64,000 nucleotides of DNA from positions 1,345,367 to 1,409,366 of the forward strand of contig BPGL01000001.1 of NCBI GenBank assembly GCA_026003015.1. Direction: 5' to 3'. The notes below the pieces were generated by a model. That model saw only the letters and a list, made by a program, of their open reading frames with translations, was not told where the DNA came from and did not search any database. Shown here in pieces: positions 35,346 through 44,445 of this stretch; the first letter of the stretch is position 1; each line of letters starts with the position of its first letter. The DNA comes from Actinomycetota bacterium. GTDB lineage: Bacteria; Actinomycetota; UBA4738; HRBIN12. The position numbers were made by a program, and so were the translations under genes.

Positions 35346-37286
35346 TCAGCGGGAGCGTCGGGCGACGTAGTCGCGCAGCACGAAGTCCCCAACACGATCG
35401 TCGTCGAGAAGGAAGACCCGTCCGCGGGTCAGCCGCGCGAGCCGGTCCATGAACCGGGTGAGCCCCTCGGAGTCCTCCAGCATGAAGACGTTCAGCACGA
35501 CGCCCGAACGCGCGAGCCGGACGGCCTCGACGAGCGTCCGCCGGATCGTCTCGGGCTCCGGCGGCCAGGCGAAATAGGCCTCGCCGTCCTCGAGGTGCGC
35601 CGTCGGCTCGCCGTCGGTCACCATGATCACCTGCCGTTCGGCCCGTGGGTGCTCCGCCAGCAAGCGCCCCGCCAGCAGGAACGCGTGCTGCATGTTCGTG
35701 CCGTACGTGCGCTCGATCCCGGGCGCGGCGAGGTCCTCGAGGCGCAGGCGACGCGCGTAGTCGCTGAACCCGATCAGGTGCAGCGTGTCGTGCGGATAGC
35801 GGCTCTCGATCAGCGTGTGCAGGGCGAGGGCCATCCGCTTCGCATGCACGAGATGGCCGCGCAGCGGCATCGAGAACGACAGGTCCAACAACAGCGCGGT
35901 CGCGGTCTCGACGCGCCGTTCGACCTCGACGAGCTCGAGGTCCTCGGCGGCGATCCGCACGGGACCGCCCGTCGGGCCGCCTCGCATGACCGCGTTGAAC
36001 ACGGTCCGCTGCGCGGCGATCCGGCCCTCGTCGCCGAAGGCCCACGGCCGGGTCGCGCCCGTGGCCTCGCCCGAGCCACCCGGGTCCCGCGCGTCGTGCG
36101 CCCCTTCGGAACGGCCGCGCAGCCGCTCGAAGACGCGAGCGAGCGCTCGCTCGCCAAGCATGCGGGCGCCGCGCGGCGTGAGCTCGAGTCGCCCCGCCCG
36201 ACGTTCCGCGAACCCGATGCGCTCCAGGGCGCGCTCCACCTCCCGCAGCCGCCGCAGATCCGTGACGGCCACCTCGCCGAGCGCGCGCCGCAGCGCCTCC
36301 TCGTCGACGTCGGCGAGCGTCGCGCCGGGGTGGGCCCCCTCGAGCGCCCGATCGAGCTCCTCGAGCTCGGCCCGCTCCTCGATCGCGCTGAGCGTCGCCT
36401 CCAGCGGCAACGCTCGCTCGCCCGCCGCCGGGACGGCGGTCCCCCAGGGGAGCTCCGGGAAGTTCGAGGCCAGGTTGGCCGTGAGCCGGGCGACCTCGAA
36501 CGCGAGATCGAGGTCCTGCAGCACCGACTCGGCGAGGGCGCGCAGCTCCGCCCGGCGCTCCTCGTCGAGCGACGCGAGCAGCCGCGACATCGCAACCGCT
36601 CGACGGGCCAGCCCTTCGAGGAGCTGGTCGAGCGTGCTCGGACGATCGGGGAACAGGTCGCCGTGGCGCTCCATGAACCGCTCGAACGCCTCCCGGGGGT
36701 CCTCGCCGCGCGCCCGTCGCTCGAGGAGGTCGTTGAGCTCCGCGAGGACGTCCTTCAAGCGCGCGAGCGCCTCCGGACCCATGGCGCGCAGGCCCTCCGC
36801 GATCCGACCGACGGCCGAGCCGAGCACCTCGCGGGCGAGCTCGGCCATGAGCTCCTCGAAGGCCCGCCGCGCGCCCGGATCGGTGAAACCGTAGGCCCGG
36901 AGCTCGCGGATCCGACCCGCGACGTCGGGCCGCAGCGCGCCGAGGAAGAGCTCTCGAGCCCGAGCGTCCTGCGAGGGGTCGAGCGCGAGCGCGGCCCGCT
37001 CGCGCTCGAGGATGCCGTCGAGCCGCTCGCGGATCCGCTCCAACGGCCCCTCGAGGTTCAGGCCGTCGCTCGAGCCCAGTCGCTCCCGCAGGCGCCGACG
37101 CAGCTCGTCGAGCCCGCGAGCGCGCCCACGGATCCCCCGCCGCAGGAGTCGGCGCACCGCCTCGTCGAGCCGCTCGCCCATGAGCACGTCGTCGGCGAGC
37201 TCGTCGAGGAGCCCTCCGACGTCGACGTCGGGACCGAAGGGATCCTGCGTGCCGTCCCAGCGCACGTACCGGGCGATCGAGGCCAC
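35346..37286 (-). CDS. VWA-domain protein, partner of MoxR-like ATPase
   Basis: A 646-residue protein with a long helical, Arg/Glu-rich region (about 1-430) and a C-terminal von Willebrand A domain (about 445-640). The metal-dependent adhesion site is intact: ALLLDLSFSMPL (DxSxS), TYGTNMQH (Thr) and MVTDGEPT (Asp). Soluble. Proteins like this act with AAA+ MoxR/chelatase-type ATPases in metal insertion or complex assembly; such an ATPase is encoded 430 bases upstream on the same strand. GTG start fixed by TAGGCT six bases before it. Confidence 0.85.
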   Translation of the reverse strand: MASIARYVRWDGTQDPFGPDVDVGGLLDELADDVLMGERLDEAVRRLLRRGIRGRARGLDELRRRLRERLGSSDGLNLEGPLERIRERLDGILERERAALALDPSQDARARELFLGALRPDVAGRIRELRAYGFTDPGARRAFEELMAELAREVLGSAVGRIAEGLRAMGPEALARLKDVLAELNDLLERRARGEDPREAFERFMERHGDLFPDRPSTLDQLLEGLARRAVAMSRLLASLDEERRAELRALAESVLQDLDLAFEVARLTANLASNFPELPWGTAVPAAGERALPLEATLSAIEERAELEELDRALEGAHPGATLADVDEEALRRALGEVAVTDLRRLREVERALERIGFAERRAGRLELTPRGARMLGERALARVFERLRGRSEGAHDARDPGGSGEATGATRPWAFGDEGRIAAQRTVFNAVMRGGPTGGPVRIAAEDLELVEVERRVETATALLLDLSFSMPLRGHLVHAKRMALALHTLIESRYPHDTLHLIGFSDYARRLRLEDLAAPGIERTYGTNMQHAFLLAGRLLAEHPRAERQVIMVTDGEPTAHLEDGEAYFAWPPEPETIRRTLVEAVRLARSGVVLNVFMLEDSEGLTRFMDRLARLTRGRVFLLDDDRVGDFVLRDYVARRSR

Positions 37287-37292
37287 GCCTCC

Positions 37293-37298
37293 AGCCTA
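37293..37298 (-). promoter_or_regulatory. TAGGCT -10 box, leaderless VWA gene
   Basis: TAGGCT reading leftwards, six bases before the GTG at 37286. Confidence 0.6.
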
Positions 37299-37319
37299 GG
37301 GGCCCCGCGGTGAAGCGCG

Positions 37320-37709
37320 TCAGCCGAGGCCGAGGCCGGTCATCATCGCCCGCAGCGACAGGCCGAACGCGATGAACGCCGCGAAGGCGAACCAGACGTG
37401 CGGGGGGAACGGCCGGGCGCCACGCCTCACCCGCATCCCCTCGCGGGCGAGGCCGTGGGCGACCGCGAGCACGAGGAGCGGACCCAGGCCGTAGACGATG
37501 TGCAGCCACGTCGTCGGCCGCCGACCGAGGAGCAAGAGCGCGACGCCGACCAGCGCCTGGGCGCCGGCCACGACCTGAGCGGTCGCCAGCCAGGTCCAGT
37601 AGCGGTCGCCGGGCCCGCGGCGCACGATCGCCGCGCCGAGGGGCCACAACCACCCGAGCGCGAAGATCGCGACGACGGCGAAGCCTGCGACGGTGTGGAT
37701 CTCGGCCAC
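37320..37709 (-). CDS. small four-helix membrane protein (129 aa)
   Basis: GTG start ten bases after the ATPase stop. Four hydrophobic helices (about 5-27, 40-60, 66-86, 104-122) with histidines in or near three of them (EIHTVAGF, TWLHIVYG, AVAHGLAREG), a layout that would suit a small haem-b protein, but no family motif is clear. Lies between the MoxR-like ATPase and the VWA gene and may be co-transcribed with the ATPase. Confidence 0.6.
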   Translation of the reverse strand: MAEIHTVAGFAVVAIFALGWLWPLGAAIVRRGPGDRYWTWLATAQVVAGAQALVGVALLLLGRRPTTWLHIVYGLGPLLVLAVAHGLAREGMRVRRGARPFPPHVWFAFAAFIAFGLSLRAMMTGLGLG

Positions 37710-37719
37710 GGCGCGAACC

Positions 37720-39138
37720 TCACCCGGCCTCGGCTCGGCGCCCGTAGACGCTCGCGGTCGGGCCGGTCTCCTTGTTCAGCCGGCGGGTCAGGTACAGGCC
37801 CTCCAGCGCGAACTCGACGGCGCTCGCCGCAGCGCCGGAGCTGTCCGCCTCGACGTTCAGACGCTCGAGGAGCTTCGCGAGCCCGGGAAGCTCGCCGATC
37901 CCGCCGAGCAGGGTCGAGGCGGCGGTGAGCTCGCTCGTCTCGACGACGAGCCCGCCGTCGAACCGCTCGAGCAGCGGGGCGAAGTCGTAGCCGGCCAGTC
38001 GACGCTGGAACACCTCGAGCTCGGCGCTGCGACGAGCCCGCTCGAGGATCGCCCGCTCACGTCCCTCCTCGATCGTCTCGAACTCGAGGCGCCCGAGCGA
38101 GGCGTCGAGCACGGCGTCCAGGTCGACGGGGCGCGGGACGGCCTCCGGCTCGTCGAGGCGGGCCGCGCGACGGACCGCGGCCGCGGCGAGCGTCTCCAGG
38201 TTGCCGATGGAATACCGAACGCTCACCCCGCTGCGGTGATCCACGTGCGGCGAGCGTCGCAGCTCCTGGGACAGCGCCCCGATCACCTCGCGCAGGAAGA
38301 CGGGGATCCGCACGGGCACGTCGGAGGCCGGGATCCTCGCCTCCTGGTCCATGATGAGGAGTTCCTCGTCGAGGCTCACGGGGTAGTGCGTGCGCACCTG
38401 GGTGCCGAACCGGTCCTTGAGCGGGGAGACGATCCGACCTCGGTGGGTGTAGTCATCGGGGTTGGCCGTCGCAACGAGCAGCAGGTCGAGGGGAAGGCGG
38501 ACCCGGTGGCCGCGGATCTGGACGTCGCGCTCCTCCAAGATGTTGAACAGCGCGACCTGGATCCGCTCCGGCAGATCGGGCAGCTCGTTGATCGCCACGA
38601 TCCCTCGGTTCGTCCGCGGGATCAAGCCGTAGTGGATCGTGAGCTCATCGCTGAGGTAGCGGCCCTCCGCGACGCGGATCGGGTCGACGTCACCGATCAG
38701 GTCGCCGACGCTCGTGTCGGGGGTCGCGAGCTTCTCCGCGTACCGAGCGCGGCGATCCACCCACTCGACGGGCGCGGCATCACCCAGCTCCGCGATCAAC
38801 GCCCGGCAGCGCGCGCAGATCGGGCGGTAGGGGTGGTCGTTGATCTCACAGCCCGCGACGATCGGAGCCTCCTCGTCGAGCAGCTCGGCCAGCGCCCGGA
38901 CGAGGCGCGTCTTGGCCTGGCCCCGCTCCCCCAACAGGATCAGGTCGTGGCCGGCGAGGATCGCGCGCTCCACGGCCGGGACGACGGAGTGGTCGAACCC
39001 CACGACGCCGGGGAACACCGGGCGGCCCGATCGCAGGCGCTCGAGCAGGTTCGCGCGAAGCTCGTCCTTGACGGAGCGATCGGGGTAGCCGGCGCCGCGG
39101 AGCGCTGCGATCGTCGAGGGACGTGCGGGCGTGTCCAC
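37720..39138 (-). CDS. MoxR/magnesium-chelatase-type AAA+ ATPase
   Basis: A 472-residue ATPase. Modified Walker A LGERGQAKTRLVR, Walker B GIVAINELPDLPE (Asn/Glu instead of Asp-Glu), sensor 1 LLLVATANPDDYT, arginine finger region LKDRFGTQ. A short Cys insert (GCEIN...CARC, about residues 95-112) may bind zinc and distinguishes it from plain MoxR. The C-terminal half is helical. With the VWA protein it forms a co-chelatase-like pair. Leaderless GTG start. Confidence 0.87.
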   Translation of the reverse strand: MDTPARPSTIAALRGAGYPDRSVKDELRANLLERLRSGRPVFPGVVGFDHSVVPAVERAILAGHDLILLGERGQAKTRLVRALAELLDEEAPIVAGCEINDHPYRPICARCRALIAELGDAAPVEWVDRRARYAEKLATPDTSVGDLIGDVDPIRVAEGRYLSDELTIHYGLIPRTNRGIVAINELPDLPERIQVALFNILEERDVQIRGHRVRLPLDLLLVATANPDDYTHRGRIVSPLKDRFGTQVRTHYPVSLDEELLIMDQEARIPASDVPVRIPVFLREVIGALSQELRRSPHVDHRSGVSVRYSIGNLETLAAAAVRRAARLDEPEAVPRPVDLDAVLDASLGRLEFETIEEGRERAILERARRSAELEVFQRRLAGYDFAPLLERFDGGLVVETSELTAASTLLGGIGELPGLAKLLERLNVEADSSGAAASAVEFALEGLYLTRRLNKETGPTASVYGRRAEAG

Positions 39139-39145
39139 CGCCTCC

Positions 39146-39151
39146 AGCCTA
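39146..39151 (-). promoter_or_regulatory. TAGGCT -10 box, leaderless ATPase gene
   Basis: TAGGCT reading leftwards, seven bases before the GTG at 39138. Confidence 0.6.
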
Positions 39152-39174
39152 CGAGGCTCGGGAGCCTCCGCCCG

Positions 39175-39924
39175 CTACAGACGAGCGACCAGCACCCCCA
39201 GGGCGAGGAGCGGCACGGCCACGGACAGCGCGCGCAGCGCCCGCTCCGGGGCGTCGCGGAGGTCGTTGGCCGACAACGGCCGCTCGGTACCGTCGCGCAG
39301 CCGAAGACGTCCCTCGACCCCCTCGACGCGACGCCGCAGCATCCGGACCGGGGTCGACAGCCGGCGCTGAGCGATCGAGAGGGCCACGCAGCCGCCGGCG
39401 ACGAGGACGCTGGCGGCGCCGAGGCGCCCTCCTTGGGCGAACGCGCCCGTGAGCACGGGGAACCCTCCCCACGCGAGGGCGAACCAGGTGTCCGAGTGGA
39501 ACCGACCCCCGAGGAGCTCGAGGTTGTAGGCGACGACGAGGAACCCGCCGACCGCGATGAAGGCCGACAGCCAGGGGGAGACCTCGAGCGCACCGTGCAC
39601 GCCGAGCGCGACCGCGCCCGCGAGCCCGATAACGGCGAGACCGACGAGCACCGATCCGGGGATCTGCGTGCGAAGCGGCCGCCCGCGGAGCTCATCGAGC
39701 GCATGCGCCGCGATCCCGAGCGCGAGGAAGAAGGCCACGAGCGTCTCGGCGAGCCACCCGAGATCGACCGCCGGCGCCGTGGCGGCGCCGAACACGACGT
39801 ACGACAGGTGCCACAGCGTGTAGGGCGGATGCAGCAGAGACCAGTAGTCCCGCCAACCGCCAGGGGCCAGGGCGTAGAAGGCGGGTCGCTCCTCGCGCGG
39901 CGCTCTCGCCGTCCCCTCGCTCAC
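39175..39924 (-). CDS. multi-helix membrane protein of unknown function
   Basis: A 249-residue protein with about seven hydrophobic helices. A conserved-looking cytoplasmic start (WRDYWSLLHPPYTLWHLSYV) and loop HALDELRGRPL suggest a UbiA-like or carotenoid-related fold, but the Asp-rich prenyltransferase motifs are missing, so I leave it unassigned. GTG at 39924 overlaps the stop of a UbiE-like methyltransferase gene, which favours a shared lipid/quinone substrate. Last gene of a leftward operon. Confidence 0.65.
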   Translation of the reverse strand: MSEGTARAPREERPAFYALAPGGWRDYWSLLHPPYTLWHLSYVVFGAATAPAVDLGWLAETLVAFFLALGIAAHALDELRGRPLRTQIPGSVLVGLAVIGLAGAVALGVHGALEVSPWLSAFIAVGGFLVVAYNLELLGGRFHSDTWFALAWGGFPVLTGAFAQGGRLGAASVLVAGGCVALSIAQRRLSTPVRMLRRRVEGVEGRLRLRDGTERPLSANDLRDAPERALRALSVAVPLLALGVLVARL

Positions 39925-40640
39925 CGCCGACGCCCCCACACGACGACGGCGGCCCCGTTGCTGAGCCGGCGAGCACGGACCTCGGCCAGCCCCGCGTCGC
40001 GCCACCAACCGAGGAGGATCGCCTGCGGATTCGCTCGCTCGAACGCCTCGATCGACGGCCCGAGGAACCGCCCCGTCGTCTCCCACGCGGGCGAGACGAG
40101 CCGACCCGCGAGCGGCATCACGCGTCGCGTGTAGACGCGCCAGAGCCACCGGGCCCACGCCGCCGGCGGCACGGCGAACTCCAGCGATGCCACGACGCCG
40201 CCCGGACGGACGACTCGGACGAGCTCTCGGATCGTGGCCGCCGGATCGTCCACGTAGCGCAGGAGGTAGGTGACGGTGAGGGCGTCGAAGGCACCGTCGG
40301 TGAACGGCAACGCCTCGGCGACGCCGAGGACCGGCACCACGCGGTCCGCGAGCCCACGGCGTTCCGTGACCCGTCGCCCCGCCAGGACCATCGGCTCGCT
40401 GGGGTCGAGCCCGACGACCCGGGCCCCACGGCCCGCCAGCTCCCGTGCCACCAGACCGGTCCCGCTCGCGACGTCGAGCACCGACAGGCCCTCGATCGGC
40501 TCGAGACGTCGAACGAGGAACCGCCGCCACCGCACGTCCTGGCCGAAGGACAGCGCCGCCCCCATCCATCCGTACTCGGGTGCGATGCCGGCGAACAAGC
40601 GACGAGCGTGGCGCGCGCGATCGGAATCGATCGCGCTCAT
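39921..40640 (-). CDS. UbiE/MenG-like SAM methyltransferase
   Basis: A 239-residue class I methyltransferase. FAGIAPEYGWMGAALSFGQDVRWRR is the kind of N-terminus found in demethylmenaquinone methyltransferases (core ALSFGQDVRWRR); motif I VLDVASGTGLVA, GLDPSEPML-like text, EALPFTDGAFDALTV and LRYVDDP follow. Probably methylates a quinone or another lipid. ATG overlaps the upstream HAD gene stop (ATGA). Confidence 0.82.
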   Translation of the reverse strand: MSAIDSDRARHARRLFAGIAPEYGWMGAALSFGQDVRWRRFLVRRLEPIEGLSVLDVASGTGLVARELAGRGARVVGLDPSEPMVLAGRRVTERRGLADRVVPVLGVAEALPFTDGAFDALTVTYLLRYVDDPAATIRELVRVVRPGGVVASLEFAVPPAAWARWLWRVYTRRVMPLAGRLVSPAWETTGRFLGPSIEAFERANPQAILLGWWRDAGLAEVRARRLSNGAAVVVWGRRR

Positions 40641-41410
40641 CGGCGGGCACCGAGCAGGTCCGGGAGCTGGGCGATCGAGTCGAGCACGTGATCGGGCGTG
40701 CCGCGCGCAAGATCGTCCTCGCGGAACTTGCCCGTGCGAACGAGCACGCCGGTGATCCCCACGGCCTGGGCGCCGAGCACGTCGACCCCGATGTCGTCGC
40801 CCACCATGAGCGCGCGCTCGGGCGGGGCTCCCAGCAGGTCGAGGACCGAGGCGAAGAACGCCGGCTCGGGCTTGCCGCACACGGTCGCTTCCACCCCGGC
40901 CGCCTCCTCGAGCCCGCGCAGGTAGGCGCCCGCGTCGAGCTGGAGCCCCTCGGTCGTCCGCCAGTATCGGTTGCGGTGCATGCCGACGAGCACCGCGCCC
41001 TCGATGAGACGCTGGAACACGCGGTTGATCGCCGCGTACGAGAACGCGTCACAAGCGCCTCCCAGCACGACGACGTCGGCCTCCTCGATCGGACCGAGCC
41101 GGACGCCCTCGAGATCGGGCCTCGGATCGCCGTCGGACAGGACGTACACGGTTGCGCCGGAGTGGTGCGTGCGCAGGTAGGCAGCCGTAGCCACGACCGC
41201 GGTGACCACCTCCTCGTCGCGAACGTCGAAACCCGCCTCACGGAGGGTCGCCGCGAGCGCCGCGCGCGCATGCGTCGTCGTGTTCGTGATCAGTCGGAAC
41301 GGGATCCGCTCGGAGCGAAGCCACGCAAGCGCCTCGGCCGCCCCGGGGATCGGCTCCCACGAGACCGTGAGGACGCCGTCGATATCGAGCAGGACGCCAT
41401 CGGGCCGCAT
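40637..41410 (-). CDS. HAD-superfamily class IIA phosphatase (NagD-like)
   Basis: A 257-residue HAD hydrolase. Motif I LLDIDGVLTV (D9, D11), motif II LITNTT, lysine in CGKPEPAFF, and motif IV MVGDDIGVDVLGA; the C2-type cap spans about residues 85-180. Likely a broad sugar- or nucleotide-phosphate phosphatase. A TAGACT hexamer nine bases before the ATG suggests a very short or absent leader. Confidence 0.88.
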   Translation of the reverse strand: MRPDGVLLDIDGVLTVSWEPIPGAAEALAWLRSERIPFRLITNTTTHARAALAATLREAGFDVRDEEVVTAVVATAAYLRTHHSGATVYVLSDGDPRPDLEGVRLGPIEEADVVVLGGACDAFSYAAINRVFQRLIEGAVLVGMHRNRYWRTTEGLQLDAGAYLRGLEEAAGVEATVCGKPEPAFFASVLDLLGAPPERALMVGDDIGVDVLGAQAVGITGVLVRTGKFREDDLARGTPDHVLDSIAQLPDLLGARR

Positions 41411-41419
41411 CCTGGTCGA

Positions 41420-41425
41420 AGTCTA
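41420..41425 (-). promoter_or_regulatory. TAGACT -10 box before the HAD gene
   Basis: Reads TAGACT leftwards, nine bases before the ATG at 41410. Confidence 0.5.
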
Positions 41426-41456
41426 GGGCCTGGGTGCGAGGCGGCGACCGGACGGC

Positions 41457-42338
41457 TCAGCGGGGCAGACGGATGCCCGTCGCGCGGCGCGCCTCCTCCA
41501 CCGCGGAGCGAACCCGCGCCCCCCGGCTGCGCAGCCGCCACTCGTGGTAGGGAGCGACGTAGCGGTAGCGCGAGGGGAGCGCCGGCCGCGCGAGGCGCAG
41601 CGCCGAGAACGTCCCGCGCGCCAGCGCCCGGCCCAAGCGCCCCGGTCGAAGGCCGTACTGGTCGGCGATCTCGGGCGGGAGGGTCGAGAAGGCCAGCCGG
41701 GCGACGACCGGCAGCACCGGTCGCCACTCGGCCTCGCGCGGCGGGTCGAGGAACAGGCGGGCCACGGTCCGAGCGGCGTCGGTAACGAGCAAGTCACCTC
41801 GAGCCTGCACCTCGGCGAGCCAGGCCCGAAGATCCTCCACCGTCGGCGGGATGATCGAGCGGGGCACCATGCACAGCTCGGCCGCGAGCATCTGCTCCTC
41901 GTGGAACCGCTGACGATCGCGATCGTCGAGCGCGCCGACCGTCAACGCCTCGTAGAGGAGCGCGCTGTCGACCAGACACGCGTGCACGTAGAGCAGGAGC
42001 TCGGGGTCGAGCGCGTCGTACCGACGCCCCGTCACCGGGTCGATCCCGTGGATCCGAGCATGGATCTCGTTGATCCGCTCGGCGGCGGCGTGAGCTTCCC
42101 GCTTCGTGCCGAACGTGAGCGTGTAGGTGAGGATCAGCGTTCGCTGCAAGCGCTTCCAAGGGTTCCGCTCGTACATCCCCGTTTGGTTCGCCCCGGCGAT
42201 CACGAGCGGGTGGGCGGCATGCATGAGCAGCGCGCGAGCCCCGCCGAACAGCACCGTGACCTCGCGGTGGACGCGCCAGCTCACGCTGTCCGGGCCGAAG
42301 TAGCCGAGGTCCTCGTCTCGGGTGATCGAGCGGGCCAT
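41457..42338 (-). CDS. DUF2236 (MpaB/rubber-oxygenase-like) protein
   Basis: A 293-residue helical protein of the oxygenase MpaB family. LLMHAAHPLVIAG, YERNPWKRLQRTL, TYTLTFGTKREA and LLYVHACLVDS carry the conserved His residues that bind haem in the latex-clearing protein relatives. Most members are uncharacterised oxidoreductases. ATG at 42338 is fixed by TAGCAT seven bases before it; the open frame runs much further upstream as a shadow of other genes. Confidence 0.88.
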   Translation of the reverse strand: MARSITRDEDLGYFGPDSVSWRVHREVTVLFGGARALLMHAAHPLVIAGANQTGMYERNPWKRLQRTLILTYTLTFGTKREAHAAAERINEIHARIHGIDPVTGRRYDALDPELLLYVHACLVDSALLYEALTVGALDDRDRQRFHEEQMLAAELCMVPRSIIPPTVEDLRAWLAEVQARGDLLVTDAARTVARLFLDPPREAEWRPVLPVVARLAFSTLPPEIADQYGLRPGRLGRALARGTFSALRLARPALPSRYRYVAPYHEWRLRSRGARVRSAVEEARRATGIRLPR

Positions 42339-42345
42339 CGCATCG

Positions 42346-42351
42346 ATGCTA
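42346..42351 (-). promoter_or_regulatory. TAGCAT -10 box, leaderless DUF2236 gene
   Basis: Reads TAGCAT leftwards, seven bases before the ATG at 42338. Confidence 0.55.
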
Positions 42352-42416
42352 CCTACGGGCGAGCGCTCCGCCCGCCTCGTGGACGGCGCGGGCAGGAGCG
42401 GGCACGATGGCAGGTG

Positions 42417-43085
42417 ATGGCCCCGATCCTTGCCGTCCTCCTGGTCGCGATCGCGATCGGCCTGCTCCTGGGCGGCCGCCTGCGTCGGTTCGACGACGTC
42501 CGCCTGCACTGGTGGGGACTCGCGATCGCAGGCCTCCTCCTTCAGGCCGTCCCGACGCCGACGGTGCCCGGGGTCTCGGCGCGGCTGTCCGCGACGGCCT
42601 TCCTCGTCGTCTCCTACGGGCTCCTGCTCGTGTTCCTCGGCGTGAATCGGTGGGTGCCGGCCGCACCGCTGATGGCGGTCGGCCTCGCGTTGAACCTCAC
42701 GGTCGTCGCGGCGAACGCCGGCATGCCCGTGAGCCCCGAGGCCATAGAACGTGCGGGCGGCCCGGCGGAGGCGGTGGTCTCCGCCGGAGGCACGAAGCAT
42801 CACCTGATGACCGAGGAGGATGTGCTCACGCCGCTCGGGGACGTGATCCCGCTGCCCCAGCCGATCGGGATCGTGGTGTCGATCGGCGACATCGCCCTGT
42901 ACCTCGGGACGGCGTGGTTCGTCGTCCAGATCATGCGGGGACGGAGTCGCGAGAACCCCCGCCCTCTCGCGCTGTGGCCCCTGGCCTACCGCGGGAGCCA
43001 TGCCCCTGCCCATTGGCGCCTGCCGGCGCGCCGCCGAGCGACTCGGCGTGCTGGAGCAGCGCCACCGGGAAGCGAACCTCGATAA
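42417..43085 (+). CDS. DUF5317 membrane protein
   Basis: A 222-residue protein with five or six helices. GGRLRRFDDVRLHWW, LTVVAANAGMPVSPEAIERAG, KHHLMTEEDVLTPLGDVIPLP and VSIGDIALYLGTAWFV match the DUF5317 pattern as I remember it. Function unknown. The C-terminal 45 residues (RSRENPRP onward) are basic and lie over the 3' end of the sensor kinase gene on the other strand, so one of the two stops may be wrong. Confidence 0.75.
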   Translation: MAPILAVLLVAIAIGLLLGGRLRRFDDVRLHWWGLAIAGLLLQAVPTPTVPGVSARLSATAFLVVSYGLLLVFLGVNRWVPAAPLMAVGLALNLTVVAANAGMPVSPEAIERAGGPAEAVVSAGGTKHHLMTEEDVLTPLGDVIPLPQPIGIVVSIGDIALYLGTAWFVVQIMRGRSRENPRPLALWPLAYRGSHAPAHWRLPARRRATRRAGAAPPGSEPR

Positions 43086-44445
43086 CCGTGCCGTTGCCCG
43101 GCGCGCTCGTCACGTGGAAGGTGCCGCCGCCGACCTGCGCGCGTTCACGCATCATCGCCATCCCGTAGTGCCCTTCGGGACCGGGGGCGGCGGGATCGAA
43201 CCCCCGCCCGTTGTCACGCAGACGAAGGACGATGTGGTCATCCTCCTCGCGCACCGTGATCCACACATCGGTCGCTCGGGCATGCTTGAGGGCGTTCATG
43301 ACGCCCTCCCGGCTGACGTGGTAGAGCAGCAACGCGATCGGAGCGGGCAGCTCGATGTCCGCGATGTCGAGGTGGAAGGCGACCCCTGCGTCACGCCCCA
43401 CCTCGTCGACGAAGGACTCGAGCGCCTCCGCGAGACCCCGCGCGCCGAGCGGCGAACGATGCAGGTCGCGGATCAGCGCTCGGATGCGATCCGACGTCTC
43501 CTGCTTGGAGTCCTTGATCTTGGCAAGCTGCCGGTCGAGCTCGGCAAGATCCCCTTTGTCGAGAAGCTTCTTGGCGATGTCAACCTGCAGGGAGAGACGG
43601 AACAGGACCTGGGCGAGGTCGTCGTGGAGGTAGCCCGCGATCTGGAGACGTTCGTCCGCCCGCTCCTGCGCCATCGTGTTGGAGAGCTGCCGTAGCACCT
43701 GCTCGCGTTCCTGCAGCTCCTTGTGAGCCTCCTCCAACGCCTTGGAGCGGAAGAACATCTGCCGTGCCAACATCAGCGGGGCCAGGAAGACAGGTAGCGT
43801 CCAAATCCCGACGTCTCGGTAGAAGACGGCTAGGGTCAGGCCCAGCAGCCCCAAACTCAGATAGCTGACAAGGAACTCTCCCAGCCGTCCAATCCGGAGC
43901 TCCCGGATCACCCGGAGCGGCGACACACGCAGCTTCAGGCTCATGAACGCGGTCACGATGCCGCTGTTCACGACGTAGTCCACAAGCGCAGCGCAAGAAG
44001 CTCCGAGGATCAATCTCCATGTAGGTGACGTGGTCAGATCGGCCAGTTGATGGAAGGTGGCACTAGCTGCCACGACCGAGAGGGCGACCTGTGCGCGGTT
44101 GAAGATGGCAACGAGGACGCCGACCTCTCTACGAATCTCGCGGGGATCTGAGGTGCCCAGGAAGGTAATGAGACCCGCAATCCCAGGTGGGTATGAGATC
44201 GCGACCATCACGAGGATCGGGAAGCCCACGCTGATGGTCAGCCCACGCCACGCTGGTACCGGGAGGAGCTCGACCCCCGCAACCAGGACTGCCCAGAGCA
44301 GCCACCACGGGGATCCCCCCTCCCACTCGCGTACGACCAGATAGCCAATGAGCACAACAGCAGGAACCGCAACGAGAACCTCGAAGAGCAGCATCTGCCA
44401 GGGCGGGGCAGCCCCTTGATACCGCGCGCCGGATTCACGCTCCAC
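42931..44445 (-). CDS. NarL-type sensor histidine kinase, MASE9-like membrane domain (kinase 1)
   Basis: A 504-residue kinase. The membrane domain (about 15-232, six or seven helices) contains ISVGFPILVMVAISYPPGIAG and LVAIFNRAQVALSVVAA, the style of MASE9 sensors. A coiled linker (about 235-265) leads to HisKA_3 with the phospho-acceptor in IAGYLHDDLAQVLF (H274), then an HATPase with VSREGVMNALKHA, LRDNGRGFDP and YGMAMMRERA. The partner of such kinases is a NarL/LuxR-type response regulator, but none is encoded nearby. The tail overlaps the convergent DUF5317 gene by 155 bases. GTG start at 44445. Base composition is lower in G+C than the flanks. Confidence 0.87.
   Translation of the reverse strand: MERESGARYQGAAPPWQMLLFEVLVAVPAVVLIGYLVVREWEGGSPWWLLWAVLVAGVELLPVPAWRGLTISVGFPILVMVAISYPPGIAGLITFLGTSDPREIRREVGVLVAIFNRAQVALSVVAASATFHQLADLTTSPTWRLILGASCAALVDYVVNSGIVTAFMSLKLRVSPLRVIRELRIGRLGEFLVSYLSLGLLGLTLAVFYRDVGIWTLPVFLAPLMLARQMFFRSKALEEAHKELQEREQVLRQLSNTMAQERADERLQIAGYLHDDLAQVLFRLSLQVDIAKKLLDKGDLAELDRQLAKIKDSKQETSDRIRALIRDLHRSPLGARGLAEALESFVDEVGRDAGVAFHLDIADIELPAPIALLLYHVSREGVMNALKHARATDVWITVREEDDHIVLRLRDNGRGFDPAAPGPEGHYGMAMMRERAQVGGGTFHVTSAPGNGTVIEVRFPVALLQHAESLGGAPAGANGQGHGSRGRPGATAREGGGSRDSVPA

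Noticed and set aside
34776..37313. An 845-codon plus-strand open frame over the VWA gene
   Set aside because: Antisense shadow; composition is Arg/Glu/Pro/His-biased with no recognisable motif, while the minus-strand VWA protein is well formed.
35346..39138. MoxR/VWA pair as a phage-defence system
   Set aside because: No effector nuclease, protease or other defence genes nearby; the pair is a common housekeeping-type arrangement.
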